Positions 35,836-50,200 of a stretch of 64,000 nt of DNA are shown piece after piece. This stretch comes from Stieleria mannarensis (GTDB taxonomy: Bacteria > Planctomycetota > Planctomycetia > Pirellulales > Pirellulaceae), in assembly GCF_014154935.1 (NCBI RefSeq), contig NZ_JACEHH010000013.1, positions 62,001-126,000 of the forward strand. Direction: 5' to 3'. Under the pieces are notes generated by a model that saw only the letters and a list, made by a program, of their open reading frames with translations, was not told the DNA's origin and did not search any database. A program made the position numbers and the translations under genes. Position 1 is the first letter of the stretch; every line of letters starts with the position of its first letter.

Positions 35836-37401
35836 CTACGGGGAGCTGGTTGCTTCGGCGGTCACCGCGGCCTCTTCGCTGTTGGGGCGAATGGCTTCGA
35901 AGTAGGTTCGAACGGTTTCGCGGACGCCCATCGGCAGCGGTTCGGAATCGAGGACGGCTTCGGCTTGGCGGCGGAAATCGTTGTACTTTCCGGCATAGGC
36001 TCGGACCGCGTCTTGTTCGCCTTCGGGGGCTTGCGTGATTTCGGTCTCGCTGGCCCCTTCGCCTTGAACCCCCGTCAATTGTTCTTCGCGGCGGGTGCTG
36101 TCGATCTGTGTCGCCTTGTCACCGAGCGGTTGGCCGCTGGAAGCGATGCCGGCTTTGGTGCTGGGGCTGTTCGACTTTTTGGCGATGTTCGATTGGCACT
36201 GGCTGCGGCATTGGCCTTTGCACTGGGCCAGGCGATTGAGTTGGCAGGACATGCACTGGCCGATCTTCTTGCACTGGCCTTGTTTCTTGCACTCACTGGC
36301 CAGTTTGGACAGGCACTTCTTGCACTCCTTCATGTTCTTGTTGCTCAGTCCTTCGGCAAGTTGGCCGATCGACTCGCTGAGTTGGCCGTTCTTTCCAACG
36401 CTGAGTTTGGCGGCCATCTTTTTCAGGTTGTCGGCGACGGCGCGGCGTTGTTTGTCGCCGATTTTGGACGGGTCGACCGATTCCAGTTCTTCGCTGGCTT
36501 TTTCGTAATCTTGCGATTCGAGTGCCTTGGCGGCTTGTTGCAGTTGGTCGGACGGTTTGATCGCTGCGGCGAGGGCTTGCATGGTGGCGTCGGTCATTTC
36601 CAACTGCATCGCCTCGCGGGCTTCGGCCAAGGCCTGTTCCATTTCCGAAAGCGACGCCATCAGGTCGCTTTCGTCCATCGCTTCGGATTCCAGCTCGTCG
36701 ACCTTTTCGCGAAGCTCTTCCAGCAATTTCTCGATTTCGGGATCTTCGTGCTCTTTGGCCAGTTCTTCCAGCTCGCTGAGCATCGTTTCACGCAGCGTCA
36801 TCGATTGTTCGCTCGCTAACGCCAGCACCGGGTTGGCGTCGACTTCGGGTAGCCCGCTGCCGGTCAGTGCGAGGACCAGGATCAAGCCGGCGGCCAGACC
36901 TGCGGCCCATCGCAGCGGTTGTTTCCAGGATCGGATCGGAACGCACTGGTGAGCGTCGATTTTTTCCAGGTGCGCGTTGGCCTCTTCGATTTGCAACCGC
37001 TTGGCGGTCTGGTTGCCGGCAGATGACTTGTCGGCAGATGACTTGTCGGCAGCGGCGAGAAATTCGAGCGTGGTGATCGACCGGTCTTTGAGGTTGAAGT
37101 GCTCGTCGATCATCCGAGCCGCCGATTGGGCGCTGCGGATTCGCGAAGCGCCCAACAGCAAGCCGATCGCACCGCCGAGCAGTGAAATCGCAACGGCCCA
37201 TCCCCAGTGGGTGGCCGGTGCCAGGATAGCGCGTGCCAAGGCAAACACGAGTGCGGCGGCGATTCCGATCAACAGGCCCGTGGTGACGCCCTGGACGACC
37301 GAGGCCAGCCAGAGTCGCTTGCGGACCGAACGGGTCAAAGACTCAATGGGACTGGTCGTCAGCGGCTGGTCGTGACGAGTGTTTTGCGAATCGTTGCTCA
37401 T
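35836..37401 (-). CDS. Membrane protein with coiled coil and Cys-rich segment
   Basis: This is a 521-residue protein not assigned to a named family. Two hydrophobic helices at about 29-60 and 65-86 form a hairpin, a soluble loop follows to about 155, and a third helix lies at about 160-183. Residues 200-355 are strongly acidic, Glu/Leu/Ala-rich, and predicted to be a coiled coil. Residues about 363-408 hold nine Cys among Lys, Gln and Ser, arranged as repeated KxC and QC units, which could bind metal or form disulfides. The last 90 residues end in a helical YNDFRRQAEAV domain. A 15-bp tandem duplication (37021-37050) encodes a repeated ADKSS in the loop. ATG 37401 was chosen; ATG 37419 adds six residues. 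Genes of similar layout occur beside MoxR/VWA clusters in planctomycetes, but none is present here. Confidence 0.8.
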   Translation of the reverse strand: MSNDSQNTRHDQPLTTSPIESLTRSVRKRLWLASVVQGVTTGLLIGIAAALVFALARAILAPATHWGWAVAISLLGGAIGLLLGASRIRSAQSAARMIDEHFNLKDRSITTLEFLAAADKSSADKSSAGNQTAKRLQIEEANAHLEKIDAHQCVPIRSWKQPLRWAAGLAAGLILVLALTGSGLPEVDANPVLALASEQSMTLRETMLSELEELAKEHEDPEIEKLLEELREKVDELESEAMDESDLMASLSEMEQALAEAREAMQLEMTDATMQALAAAIKPSDQLQQAAKALESQDYEKASEELESVDPSKIGDKQRRAVADNLKKMAAKLSVGKNGQLSESIGQLAEGLSNKNMKECKKCLSKLASECKKQGQCKKIGQCMSCQLNRLAQCKGQCRSQCQSNIAKKSNSPSTKAGIASSGQPLGDKATQIDSTRREEQLTGVQGEGASETEITQAPEGEQDAVRAYAGKYNDFRRQAEAVLDSEPLPMGVRETVRTYFEAIRPNSEEAAVTAEATSSP

Positions 37402-38195
37402 GTCGGCCTCGAGAATCATCTCTATTGGGCAGTCGGGCGTTCAAGACTCGCTGTCTAGGGTAAGGGACTCCCACCCACGCGGTCAAGGATTCCGTGCGAC
37501 AAAATGTGCCCGGTGTTCGCCGGCCCGGTAGACACTGCCTCCGGTAGACACTGCCCCCGGATGCGGGGTGGATGTCGATGCAGGTGGCAATCGCGGCGCA
37601 ACCGTCGCGGGGCCGCGAATCGGTTCGAGTGCGCCCCGGGTGCGAGAAACCAGGTCGATCGATCGGTGAAGTTGCGTGCCAACGGCCATCTGTGGCGCAT
37701 CTATAGGCACCGAAAAAACTGGATTGTCGGCAAACCCTCAGGCGGCAGCTGCCCCAAACAGGTGGGATCGATTGTCGGTCGCCCACCGGATGGATGAATC
37801 TGCGGAACTTTAGCGGCGTTGGGTCGTCCAACGTCGACGTTGGAGTGTAGCGAGAGTACCGATTTCCCGGGATTTCTCGTGCCGGAGCCACCTGAACGGG
37901 AGGGCGTCGGATTATCTCATTCCAGCGTTCGCACCGTCATGATCGGCAGGGTCGACCCCCGAAAAATGGCTGCGATGACCGCGGAGCACGCATTTATTTG
38001 CGGGTTTTTTCGGTCGAACTATACTCGGCTCTCGTTTCTCGCCCGTCCTCCAGGTCGAGGAGCGACTTGTCATTTTGCCTTGTTTTTTGGGCGGTTTTTT
38101 GAACCCGAGATCGCCCGACCCACAACACGATTGTCCACCCCCACCGGCCGGTCTGAGGCGTCAAGCAACCGCTCGACGTACACAGCAACGCCCCC
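37402..38195. other. Divergent intergenic region before the first giant gene
   Basis: These about 790 bp separate the minus-strand membrane protein from the giant gene and should hold both promoters. A 16-bp tandem duplication, CCGGTAGACACTGCC(T/C), lies at 37525-37540 and 37541-37556. I find no convincing gene; the small frames here lack family similarity. The length may allow complex control of the giant gene. Confidence 0.5.
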
Positions 38196-38210
38196 ATGAA
38201 GGTCTGGTCT

Positions 38211-41200
38211 ATGACTTCGCGTGAGCGAAAGAACTCAACGTCCAACAGTGCTCCCCAGGACGTCATCGAGTCGAACATCATTGAGTCACGTTCTGCCGCA
38301 CCCGTTGTTTCCGGTCGAAGCAAAAAACGACGTTCATCCAAGCCGCGGGAGTTGCGGCGACGTCAGTTGTTCGAATCGCTGGAGTCACGACAGTTGCTGG
38401 CCGGTCCCCAGTTGATCGGGATTCAGCCCAATGAGGGCGCGTTGATCACCGACGGTAGCGTGCGCGATTCCTCGCCACGAGTGTTGACGTTCGGGTTTGA
38501 CGAAGACCAGGTCCTGGACACGGCAACGTTTGACGGCATCCAGATCACGCGCGCCGGCGAGGACGGGCAACTGGGCACGGCCGACGACGTGCCGGTCGAA
38601 CGCGGTCTGGTCACCCTGGGCGATCCCAATCAGAACGAGGTGGTGGTTCGATTTGCCGAGTCGTTGCCCGATGACGATTACCGCATCGAAGTCTTCGGGT
38701 TCGACGACATCGGTCTGGGCGTGACCGGGCTCCGCAACGCGTCGGGCGAGTTGTTCGTTCCCAGCGATCCGGCACAACGTAGCGAGCGGATCGATTTCAA
38801 GCTCAGCCTCGGTGCGCTGGTCGAATCGGTCGTGCCCCAGCCGGTGGTCCGCGATGCCAATGGTCAACTGCACCAAAACCGCAACGAGATCGTCGTCTAT
38901 TTCAACGAGGATCCGTTGTTCGTCGAAGACGACGACAACGGCAATCCGACGCAGCGTTCGGCGGAGAATCCACGTTTTTATCAGTTGCTGTTCACGAAGG
39001 AGACGGTTCGCACGACGGACGACGAATTGTTCTTCCCGGACGAGGTCGTCTATGACGAAGCGACTCACACGGCGCGATTGTTTTTCAGTGACGACATCAA
39101 CAATTTACCGGCCGTCGCCGCCGATGAATTGCACGAGGGCGGCACGTGGCGGCTGCGCATCGGCACGGCGGTCGACGACCGCGTCGATTTGATTTTGCCG
39201 CCGCGTCAGTTGTCCGTGCAGCCGACCGCCGTGACCGATTTCCAGCACGAGGGGCTGCGGGTCGAGTTTATCCTGAATCAGATCGGCGAATCGGCCAGCG
39301 GGCGCGAGGTCCGATTCATCAGCACCGGGTCGGGCGGTTTGTCGGTTTCCTTGGACGCCAGCAACAACGTGGTGTTTAACTTCGGACTGGCCGACCCCGC
39401 CGTGGATCCGCTGCCGACGGTCGATGAACTCAAAGCCGCCGTGGCGGCCACGCCTTCGGTGGCCGCGGTCCTGGCGATTCGATCGGAACGAAACGGCGAT
39501 GTGAACGACGGCGGTGGTCTCGAACTGCCACGCAGCGTGATCGGTGCGCCGGCGCTGCAAATGACCGCCGTCGGCGACACGCTGACCACTTCGTTGGATG
39601 TCGGCATCTTCGGCCAAGACGACTCCATCACCAGTCTGGTCGTCGCCGAATCGATCGACCCGCAACCATTCCTGATCGAGTTGGCCGGCGGGAACGATGA
39701 TCCCGGACACCGCGATCTTGAAGTCGGCGTCGATGGGCTGCGCGGTCACATCAATTCGAACTTTGGCCCCGATGCGCTCGATGGCATCACCGAGATTCCC
39801 TACAACTTTCAAGGGATTTTTGACAGCCAGGGTTCGACCGACTTTTTGAACCAAATCAACGCGCGGCAAAAGACTCGGATTCGAGAAGTGTTGAACCTGT
39901 GGGCGGCCGAACTGGGCGTCCAGTTCCGCGAGACCCTTGACGAAGGAATCACGTTTGCCGTTGGAGATACCAGTAATTTGCAGTTCCGCGCCAACACGAC
40001 CCTGGTGCGGTCGGGGGCGGTCACCTCGGCGCTCAACGCGTCGCTACGGATCGATCCGACGTTTGCAGAATCGGCGATCGTGTTCAGCAACCAAGCGAAC
40101 CTGAGCCTGGATTACGGCGAGGATTTCACCCGCAAGGCGGCCGCCGGTGTGGGCTTCCTGCTGGGGCTGGAACAAGCTTCGGAATTGCCCGCGCAAACCA
40201 CGATGGCGCTGGATTTCCTGTTCCTCAACCAGAACATCGACACGCCGCTCTCGTCGGTCGATTTGGAGCCCGTGTTCCCCGGCAATTATGACGTCCAGCA
40301 CGGTCAGTACCTGCACAATCCCGACAGCGTGGACATCGACCTGTACCGCTTCGAAGTCATCCTGGGTGACGAGGACAAGGTCGGAACGTTGACGGCCGAA
40401 TCGTTCGCCGAGCGGTTGCCCGACAGCAGTTTGTTGGACACGACGCTGTCGTTGTTCGAAGAGACCCGTGCGTCGGTGGTCTCCGATCTCGGATTTGGTT
40501 CCACCCTCGGCGTGACCTTTGACGCCTTGATCACCGGGCGTGCGGGCAACGGGACCGAGGTGCGATTCATTCGATCCGACCGCGGGCTCGGTGACGACGA
40601 AATCCGCGTCAATCGTGTCTTCGATAGCTCGGGCAATCCGATCCCCAATGCGGTCTTGCTGGATCTGCCACGCAAGGGCGTTTTCATCAGCAGCGTGACG
40701 GCACAGCAAGTCGTCGATGCGATCAACAACGATCCGTTCGCCAGTTCGATCATTCGGGCGTCGGTGACCCTGGGTGATCCGGCTTCGGACATCAGCTCCG
40801 CCAGCGCCGCTCCCTTGCCGGTCCGGCTGGAGGGCGGTGGTCTGACCAAACTGGCACAAAACGACGATTACTTTAGCGAGGACTCGCGGATCATCGCCTC
40901 ACTCGATGAAGGCGTTTACTACGTCGGGGTCTCCGCCAGCGGGAACGATCAATACGACCCGACGATTCCCGGCAGCGGTTACGGCGGTCGCACCCAGGGC
41001 GCGTACGAATTGCATCTGAAATTCGAACCGCTGGTCGACGAAGTGGACGTGATCCGTGATCGCGATAGCAATCGTGACGGTGTGCCCGGCACGCCGCTGG
41101 ACGGTGACGGTGACGGCAACCCCGGTGGCGCGAACAATTTCTGGTTCCAAACGCGTCCGGAAAACCGGATCGTCAATTTCACCGACGACGGCGAGGCCGT

Positions 41201-44200
41201 CGTGGCCGGGCAAACGATCACGATCGTTTCCGGGACCGGCATCGCGCGGACCTACGAATTCGTCCCCACCGGCGGCCAACCGATCCCGGGAAATGTTCCG
41301 GTCTTCTACAGCGATGGGACCAGCGGGTTCCCGACCCCCAGCGGCAACTTGGCCTCGGCGCTCGCTTCGGCGATCAACTTCCGTCAGAACGAAACCGGCG
41401 TCTCGGTCCAACGCGTGGGCACCGGATTGGAGTTCAGCGGCGAGCGCAGCGTCGCGTTGTCCAACGGATTCCGCGCCGCGGTCGCGATCGGACGAAACAT
41501 CTTCGTCGACAAGACCGCCGGGCCGAACGCCGACGGCAGCTTGGAAAACCCGTTCAACAACATTGCCAATTCCGATGTCGCCAATGCCTTTGATTCGGCG
41601 ATCGAAGGTGACATCGTTCGGATCGTCGGAAACGGCGGGTTGGACGGCTTGGTGGAAACCGAAGTGGACAACTTCAGCTACCAGATCGGTCTGACCGATG
41701 TCGGCGGACGATCGCTCGAGGACGGCCGCACGATGGACGTTCCCCGTGGCGTCACGACGATGATCGATGCCGGCGCGATCCTGAAGCTCCGCGGATCCTA
41801 CATCAACGTCGGCAGCAGCACGTTGCAGGTCGATCGCAGCGGCGGCGCGCTGCAGGTGCTCGGGGCGCCCCGGTTGGTCGAATTGAGCCTGGAAGGCGAT
41901 CCGATTGCGACGACCCTGACCAGCGACGTCAATGAAGGCGTCGACGGATACGACGACGGTAGCGTCATCTTTACCAGCATTCGTGACTTGCGCGCCGATG
42001 CGGCCGCGGCCGGTGACAGCCCGGACGCTCAAGCCGGCGATTGGGGCGGTTTGATTTTCCGGCGCGACCTGGACCAATTCGAAGGTCGCCGCGATCTCGA
42101 AGACGAAGGGATCTTCCTGCAACGCGTCAATCACGCCGAGATCCGATACGGCGGCAGCAGCAACGTGTTGATCGACTCGGTGCAACAACTGGTCAACCCG
42201 ATCCTGGTGATCAACCTGCGACCGACGATCACCTTCAACGAAATCACCTTCAGCGCCGACTCGGCGATCAGCGCCTCGCCGGACAGTTTCGAAGAAACGT
42301 CCTACCAGTCGCCACGATTCCAACAAGCCGGTGAGTTTACGGCCGACTACGATCGGATCGGGCCGGAGATCTATGACAACCTGTTGGTGGAAAACACGGT
42401 CAACGGTCTGTTCGTCAGAGTCCCGACGACCGCCACCCAAACGCCTCGCGAGATGACCGTCTCGGGCCGCTTTGACGACATCGATGTGGTGCACGTGTTG
42501 CCGGAAAACCTGGTCATCGCCAGCAAGCCCGGTGGATCGATCACCGACGGATTCGCACCGTCGCTGTCCTTGGTTTCGGCCCGCGAGCTGCCCGGCGGAT
42601 CGCTGGCGGCGGGCACCTACGTCTACAAGATGACATTCGTCGATGAAGACGGGTTTGAATCGTTGGCCAGCATCGACGAATTCAGTTTTACCGTCAGCGA
42701 CGACGACAGCAGCGTGGAATTGACCGCATTGCCGCTGATCAATCGTGGGACCGACTACGTCTCGCGTCGTCTGTACCGCGCCGAAGCCTCTGCGAATCCG
42801 GAGTTTCGGCTGGTCGCGGATCTGGGCGCCAGCGCGGCGTCGTTCATCGATGACTTGGCCTTGGACGCCGGATCACCGGGGTTGGTCACGTTGGATCTGA
42901 ATCGAACCGGAACGCGTGGCCGTCTGGACGGATCGCTGGTGATGGATCCGGGCATCGTGATGAAACTCAGCGGTTCGCGGATCGAACTTCAACCCGGTTC
43001 GGTGATGCTGGCCGAAGGCGACGGCAGCAATCCGATCGTGATGACCAGTATCCGCGACGACCGATTCGGTGCCGGCGGAACGTTTGACACCAACAACGAC
43101 GACGGATCGCCCGTTTTCCAGGCCCCCCAGCACGGCGATTGGGCCGGGATCTACGCCGGGCCGACCTCGTCGATCAGCATCGACAACGGCGTGGTCTCCT
43201 ACGCCGGTGGGATCAGTCTGATCGAAGGCGGCGAAACGATCGGCTTCGTCCCGTTGCAGTTGCAGCAAGCCGACGGGCGGATCACCAACACCCGCTTCGA
43301 ATTCAACGACAGCGGCCAGGACGGTGCCGGACCGCTGGGCCGCTTCGGACGTCTGGCGGTGGCCCCCTCGACGATCTTCGTCCGCGGCAGCCAGCCGGTG
43401 ATCGTCGGCAACACCTTCATCGACAACGACGGTTCGATCATCGACATCGATTCCGACTCCTTGACCGCCGAGCGTGTGATCGACACCGGACGCGAAACCG
43501 GTTCGATCGATCGGATCAGCGAGCTGGACGACAACTTCGGGCCGATGATTCGTTTCAACCGCTACGATGACAATGACCTTCCGGGACTGGACCAGATCAC
43601 CGGTCTGGAAATCCGCGGCGGGACGTTGACGACCGAGAGTGTTTGGGACGATACGGACATCGTTCACATGGTCTTCGATTCGATCATCGTGGACAACATC
43701 CACTCCGGCGGCGGGCTGAAACTCCGCAGCCGTGTCGACGAAAGTCTGGTCGTCAAACTCGGCGACCAGGACAATCCGCTGCTGACCGAACTCAGCAGCG
43801 GCCAAGGCACGCCCAACAGCGCGACGATCGGAACCGGATTGACCGCCTCGGGGACCCCCAACGACGCCATCGATCGCATCGGCGGCTCGATTTCGATCCT
43901 CGGTCTGCCGGATTCTCCCGTCGTTTTGACCAGTTTCCGCGACGATACCGTCGGTGCCGGTCTGACCCCCGAAGGCACTCAGTTCACCGACACCAACGGC
44001 GACAAGTCGAATTCGCGGCCCGAAGCAAACGACTGGCGAAGTATCTTGTTGGATCAGTGGAGCAACGATCGCAACGTCGATGTGATTCCCGAATTGGAAC
44101 TGCCCACCGAGGTCGCGCCCGGTTTGAACGGCAGCGTCCAGAACGCACAGGTACTCGGCCAGCTGGCCAGCTCACTGACCGCCAGCGATGAAGTGCTGCG

Positions 44201-47200
44201 ACTGGGTTTCGAAGTCGAAGGGTTCCTTAGCAATCCCGACGACGTCGACACCTACAGCTTCACGGGAACCCCGGGGACGGAGATCTGGGTCGACATCGAC
44301 ACGACCAGTTTTACCCTCGACTCGGTGATCGAATTGCTCGACGCCAACGGCAACGTGCTCGCCCGCAGCAATGACAGCGGTGATGAAATCGCCAACGGAT
44401 CGACCGTGGAGGTCTTTGATCCGCGTCTGGAGGGCGTCACCACGTCGCTGCAGGCACGCGATCCGCAGTTCAGCGAGTTCGGCGTCGAAGGGGTGTACGA
44501 GGACTTTGAGACCACCAATCCTCGCGATGCCGGGATTCACTTCACGCTGACCGGCAACCCGACCAATCCGAATTCGCGGAGCACGTATTTCTTCCGCGTG
44601 CGGAGCGCTTCGATCAATCCCGATGACGCGACCGCGGGGCTGACCCGCGGCGGCTATCGATTCCAGGTGCGATTGACCGAAGACCAGGAATTCCCGGGCA
44701 GCGTGGTGCGGTACTCCGACATCCGTTACGCCAACCACGGGGTTCACGTCCAGGGCCTGATGGGGACCTCGCCGTTGCTCGGTGAAGCGAGCGAAAACGA
44801 GGCGGCCGATCCGTTCAACGCCGACAACGACCAGATCAGCCCGCCGGTGTTGATCGACACGACGACCAACAGCACGGAGAACCCGTCGCAACGGGCGCAG
44901 TATCTGGGCAACATTGTCGAAAATCGCAACAACGTGATCAGTGTTGCCGGCGAATTGTCGTTCTCCGGTGACGTCGACTTTTATCAGATCGATCTGCAGA
45001 ACGATGACATCGATAACGCGATTCGGTCGATGATCTTTGACATCGATTACGCCGCCGGATTCAACCGGCCGGACACCAACATCAGTGTCTTCTATGACCC
45101 CGACGGAGAGTTCAGCGAAGCGCTCGAACCGCGGCTGATCCTGTTCGGCACCGATAGCAACGTCTTGGACGACCTGACCAGCCCGAACGGTGAAAACGAC
45201 GGCTCGGAAAAACTTTCACGCGGTTCGATTTCGACCGGCGACCCGTTGATCGGTCCGGTCACCTTGCCCGAGGGCACCTACTACGTGGCAGTCACCGGGG
45301 CGGGCGTCGAGCCGGTCGCGCTGACGTCGTCTCAGTTTGTCCGTCGCGAGCCGATCAACTCGGTTCGCCGGATCGTCGAGCAACGCTTTGATGCAGGGGA
45401 AGAACCCAGCACCGCCGGCGGACCGGTGGTTCCCGACTTCTTCACCAGCGTGGACATCGCGGCCAGCGAGTTCGAATTGGCCGGGGACGGGATGTTCGGT
45501 CACGGCAAACCCGGTCACTTTGACGGGTCCAGTGGGCCGTCACAGAACTTCAACCCGGTCTTCAGCGAGGTCTTTGTCGCCGGCGGTGATGCCGCCGAAT
45601 TTGCGATCGGAGGGATCGGCCCGGCCGACCTGGACGCGCTGAACTGGTCGCTCGATGACAACATCGAAATCGGCGGCGACTTTGTCTTCAACAGTTCCGA
45701 CAACACCTCCACGTCGATCCCACACGTGTCGATCAACGGCACCCTGGGTGGTGATCGTTCGGACCTGTATCAGTTCACCGTCGACACCGACAACGCACGT
45801 GTGATCTTGGATATCGATGACGGTCACAGTTTCGTCAACGAGTTGGATCCCGATTCGGAGAACATCGTCTTCGTCCCCGATCCGACCAGCGTGGACACGA
45901 CGATGTACCTGTTCCGCCAGGACCCGGTGACCGGACGCTACGTCCAGGTCTTTTCCAACACCCTGTCGTCGACTCTGGACGGACGCAGCGGCAGTAACAG
46001 TGTGCTGGACCCGTTCTTCGATAGCGCCGCGTTCGGAACGCCCAACCTGCAGGCCGGCACCTACGTCGTTGCAATCGCACAGTCTCAAGTGAACGTTTCG
46101 GTCGACACCAACACCGGTGCGATCACGACCGCCAACACCGATCCGTTGTTCGGGCCGCTTGATTATCGCCTGCACGTTTCGGTGGAAGACCACCTGTTGC
46201 CGCAAGGGCTGTTTGGCAACCAAACCCTGCAATACGACCGTCTGGCCACCACGGATCCGTCGACGATCACCAGTCAACCGTTTGATCTGAGCGGCTACGT
46301 CGACGTCGACATGCCGACGTTCTACTTCAATTATCGCTTCGATCCGTTCGTCGATGGGGCGTTCAATTCCGACAGCGTCCAGATCCGGATTTTCAGCAAC
46401 GAAAACCAGGCCGGGCGGGTGATCGCCAACAACGGCAATTTGGTGGCCGACGACACCTGGTTCCAATTCCGCGAAGACATCGGCGATTTTGCCGGTGACA
46501 CGGGGATCCGCGTGGAGGTGACGTACACGCCGGTCGCGGGAGCCAGCGTGGAGAACGACGGGCTGCTCTTGGACGACTTCATTGTCGGGTTCGCCGAACG
46601 CGGTGAAACAATCTTCAACACTCCCGGCGGCACCGATGAATTCACCGGTTTCGGATCCGGTGGTGCGGGCGAATACCAGCTCGAAACACGGCCGGCCACC
46701 CCGTATGCGGCTTCGGTCGGGTTCGGAACCGTGGATTTGGTCGAGGACTTCGACACCAATGACCGCCACAACCAGTCGTTCACAATCGTCGCTCCGCAAG
46801 GCAGCCAGCTTTCCGACGGCGACACGTTCACCCTGGGCGATGGGGCGTCGATTCAAACCTTTGAATTCACCACCACCCCCGGCACGGTCCAATTCGGACA
46901 CACACCGGTGTTGTTCAACACGGGCGATTCGCCGGCGCAAATCGCCCAGGCGATCCGAACCGCGATCACCCAGCAAACCGGGATCGACATCGAGGCCTCT
47001 TCGTCGGCCGGTCAAGACAACGAAACGTTGACCGACGGCCGATTGTCGCTCTCGGGCAGCGCCCGGGGCAGTTTCATCGCGATTGACTCGGTCGCCGATG
47101 CACCGCCGGCCGGGACCGCACTGACACGCGATGCCGACGGCCATCTGCTGTTGCCCGCGATCCTGCACGACGGTTTTGGTGACTCCAACTACGTGCGGAC

Positions 47201-50200
47201 CCAGGGGCAAGTGATCATCGATTCAAACACGATCAGCGATGTCCGGGCGATCGGCGTGTGGGCCGAACCGGGCGTTCGCGACATCGATCCCGAAGACGTG
47301 CGGGACAACGACTTCTCCTTCGGCACCCCGACGTTCCTGCCGTTGATCGACGGCAACCATCCGTTCCTGCAGTTCCCGCCGGTGGGAAATGCCTATCCGG
47401 GTTACGCGCGGAACCTGCCGATCCTGAACGATTCGGTGCTCGGCGGCTTGGCTCCGGGGATCGTGGTTTCCAACAACACGATTGACCAGGCGGGTTACTC
47501 CGGTGTCAAGGTCGACGGAGAAACCGCGCCGTTCGTGCTGGACGTCTTTGACATGATCGAAGTGGCCGCGCTGGATCCGAACATCGCCGGAGCGGGCAAC
47601 CGGACCATCCTCGAAGGGGCGTTGCTGACCATCGATGCGGGCGGCACCCGCGTGACGTTTGAATTTGAAGAGATCGATGGCGTCGGCGGACCGACCGGTT
47701 CGGGAACCCAAGGCGGCAACGGTGTCCGCGACGGCCACGTGCCGATTTACTACCGTGAAGACACCGCGTCGGGTTACAACCGCACCAACGCGATCGATCG
47801 TGTTTCGTATTCGTCGATCGAATTGGCCACGTCGATCATGCAGTCCATCCAGGGAAGCATTCTGGTGACCAACGGATTGGTCGAGTTGGTGACGCCGACG
47901 ATCGGGCCGTCTCCGTTCCGTCGCAACCGCGCGTTCGAATTCTTGCAGCAAACGCCGATGAGCTTTGACAGCGCGGCGGTTTATCTGCAAGGTGCCAGTC
48001 AGGTGTACTTCCGCGGCAGCCAAAACGCGTTCGATATCACCCAGGCGCCGGTCGCCGAGTCGGTGCAACCGTTCGCGCGGATCGTCAACAACACGATTTA
48101 CGGATCCGACGGGTTGGAAAGTTTGAATCCGCAGGCCGATGCTGAATCCAACGATGTCCTGGCCGATGCGATCGACACCAAGGTCGGCCCCAGCCACCGC
48201 AATGTCTACACCAGCACGGCGGTCCTGGGCGACAACGTCGGCCCGCTGGGACCGGACGGCGACGTCGACTTCTACCGCGTCAATTTGGACCTCGGAGACC
48301 GCCTGGTCGTCGACATCGATACCGTCGCGGGCGGTGCGAACACGGCAGTCCAGATCTTCAACGAACTGGGCGAACGTCAGTCCTTTGACGACGAGAACGG
48401 CGACGAGGCGCTGGTCAGTCTGTCGGCCACCGCGCCGGACCACCTGGATCCGGCATCGACCGGTTTGGCTGGCGGTTTGGTCCAAGACGACGTGAACGCG
48501 CGAGACCCCTTCATCGATTTCTTCGCGCCCAAGAAAGGTGTCTACTACGTCGCGGTCAGCGCCGACAGCAATCTGAACTTCGATCCCAACGCCATTTCCG
48601 GCCGCAGCGGCAACACCGCCGATTTGGGCACGTACACGATCAACCTGGAAACCTACGCCCCACGGACGCACGTGATCAGCGCCGACACGGGGCGGGCGAC
48701 CGGCATGGTCGGCTCGGACGTGATCGGAACCACCTTTGTGATCACCCAGGTCGCCGATCTGCCGCCCAACTTCATCGTCGGCGGCGTCACCAACGCGCGG
48801 ACATTCGAGTTTGTCCCGTTGGGCGGTGCGGCGCAGGCCGGGAATGTTCCGATCGAGGTCGGTGATACCAACCAGGCGGAAGATTTCCTGCCGGACATCA
48901 TGCGGGCGATCAGCGACGCGATCGAACCGCGCGTCGGCAACGCACGTGTGCTGTACGGCGCCAACGGCCATCCGTTGCCCAACAACGACACGCTGGCGGT
49001 TCCCGGACCGATCGCACGCGTTCGTGCCACGGCGCTTGGCGGCTATGAAAGCGACAACCAAGGTATTGTCAACACGACCCGCCGCGGACTCGAAAACGGC
49101 GTGCTGATGACCCACCGCGACGGTATCGGCAATTTGAACGATCACGACTTCCACAACACGACGATCTTGAATCAAGACACGATCGGTTATGGTCACAACC
49201 GCCGGACGACGGCCGGTGCGGGAACGACGGAAAACTTTGTGTTCGTCGAAAACGCCGCCAAGATCGAACTCAGTCCCGAAGCGATCGCGGCCGGTCTGCG
49301 ACTCGATCCGGCACCCGGATTCGACATCGATCAGGTGATCAACGAAACCGGGATCATGGTGACCGCCGGTGCCAGCCCCGCGATCTTGAACAACGTGCTG
49401 CTGAACCTGCACGAAAGCGTGGTCGTGGAAGAGACCCACAGCCAGGGATTCAGTTCGACCGCGTTCGACCAACAGGCCAAACCGATGGAGGTCGTGGTCG
49501 TCGGCAGCGTGTTCCAGTACGACGAACCGGAAGCCCCCGTCTTTACCGATGCACCGTTGGTCATCGTCGGACACACCACCGACGCCAACAAAGGGCCGAG
49601 CAACGTCAACGGGGGAACCGACGATTTCAATTTGACCAACCCCGATGCCGCCGTGACGTTGGTCAACCCGGGCGGAGACAACTTCCTGCCCGCCCCGTTC
49701 TCGTCGGTCATCGACAGCAACGTCGATTCGCTGCGTGAACGCAGCGCGTTGTCCAGTTTGCGTGAATCGATCGGGCTGCCGATCAGCAACGTGCTTGCTC
49801 CCCTGCGTGACGTGACCGGAATCAAGCGAGCCGACAACCCGCTGTATCCCAACACCGGTCAGGGTTCGTCCATCTTCGGTGACCGCGGTTCGGTGGAATT
49901 GGCCGATCTGGTCGGTCCCGTCGCGATCGCCGAGGCACCTCGGGACAACGATGCCGAAGGCATCGACAGCGACCCCAACATCAGCTTCATCAATCTGGAA
50001 AGCGGCGTCTATGAACAGTTCCGGATCCAGCTCCGTGACTCCGGCGATTCGTCCGATCCGTTCACCGGTTCGGGGATCGACAACAGCACGATCGTCGTCT
50101 CGGAAATTCCGGGCGTCCGCTCCAGCGGTGCGAATATCACGCTGTTTGAAGACGATCGGTTGCTGACCGAAGGCATCGATTACACCTTCAACTATGACGA

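Noticed and set aside
37819-38199. 126-codon frame upstream of the first giant gene
   Set aside because: It has no family similarity, uneven composition and overlaps the giant gene start region; more likely leader DNA.
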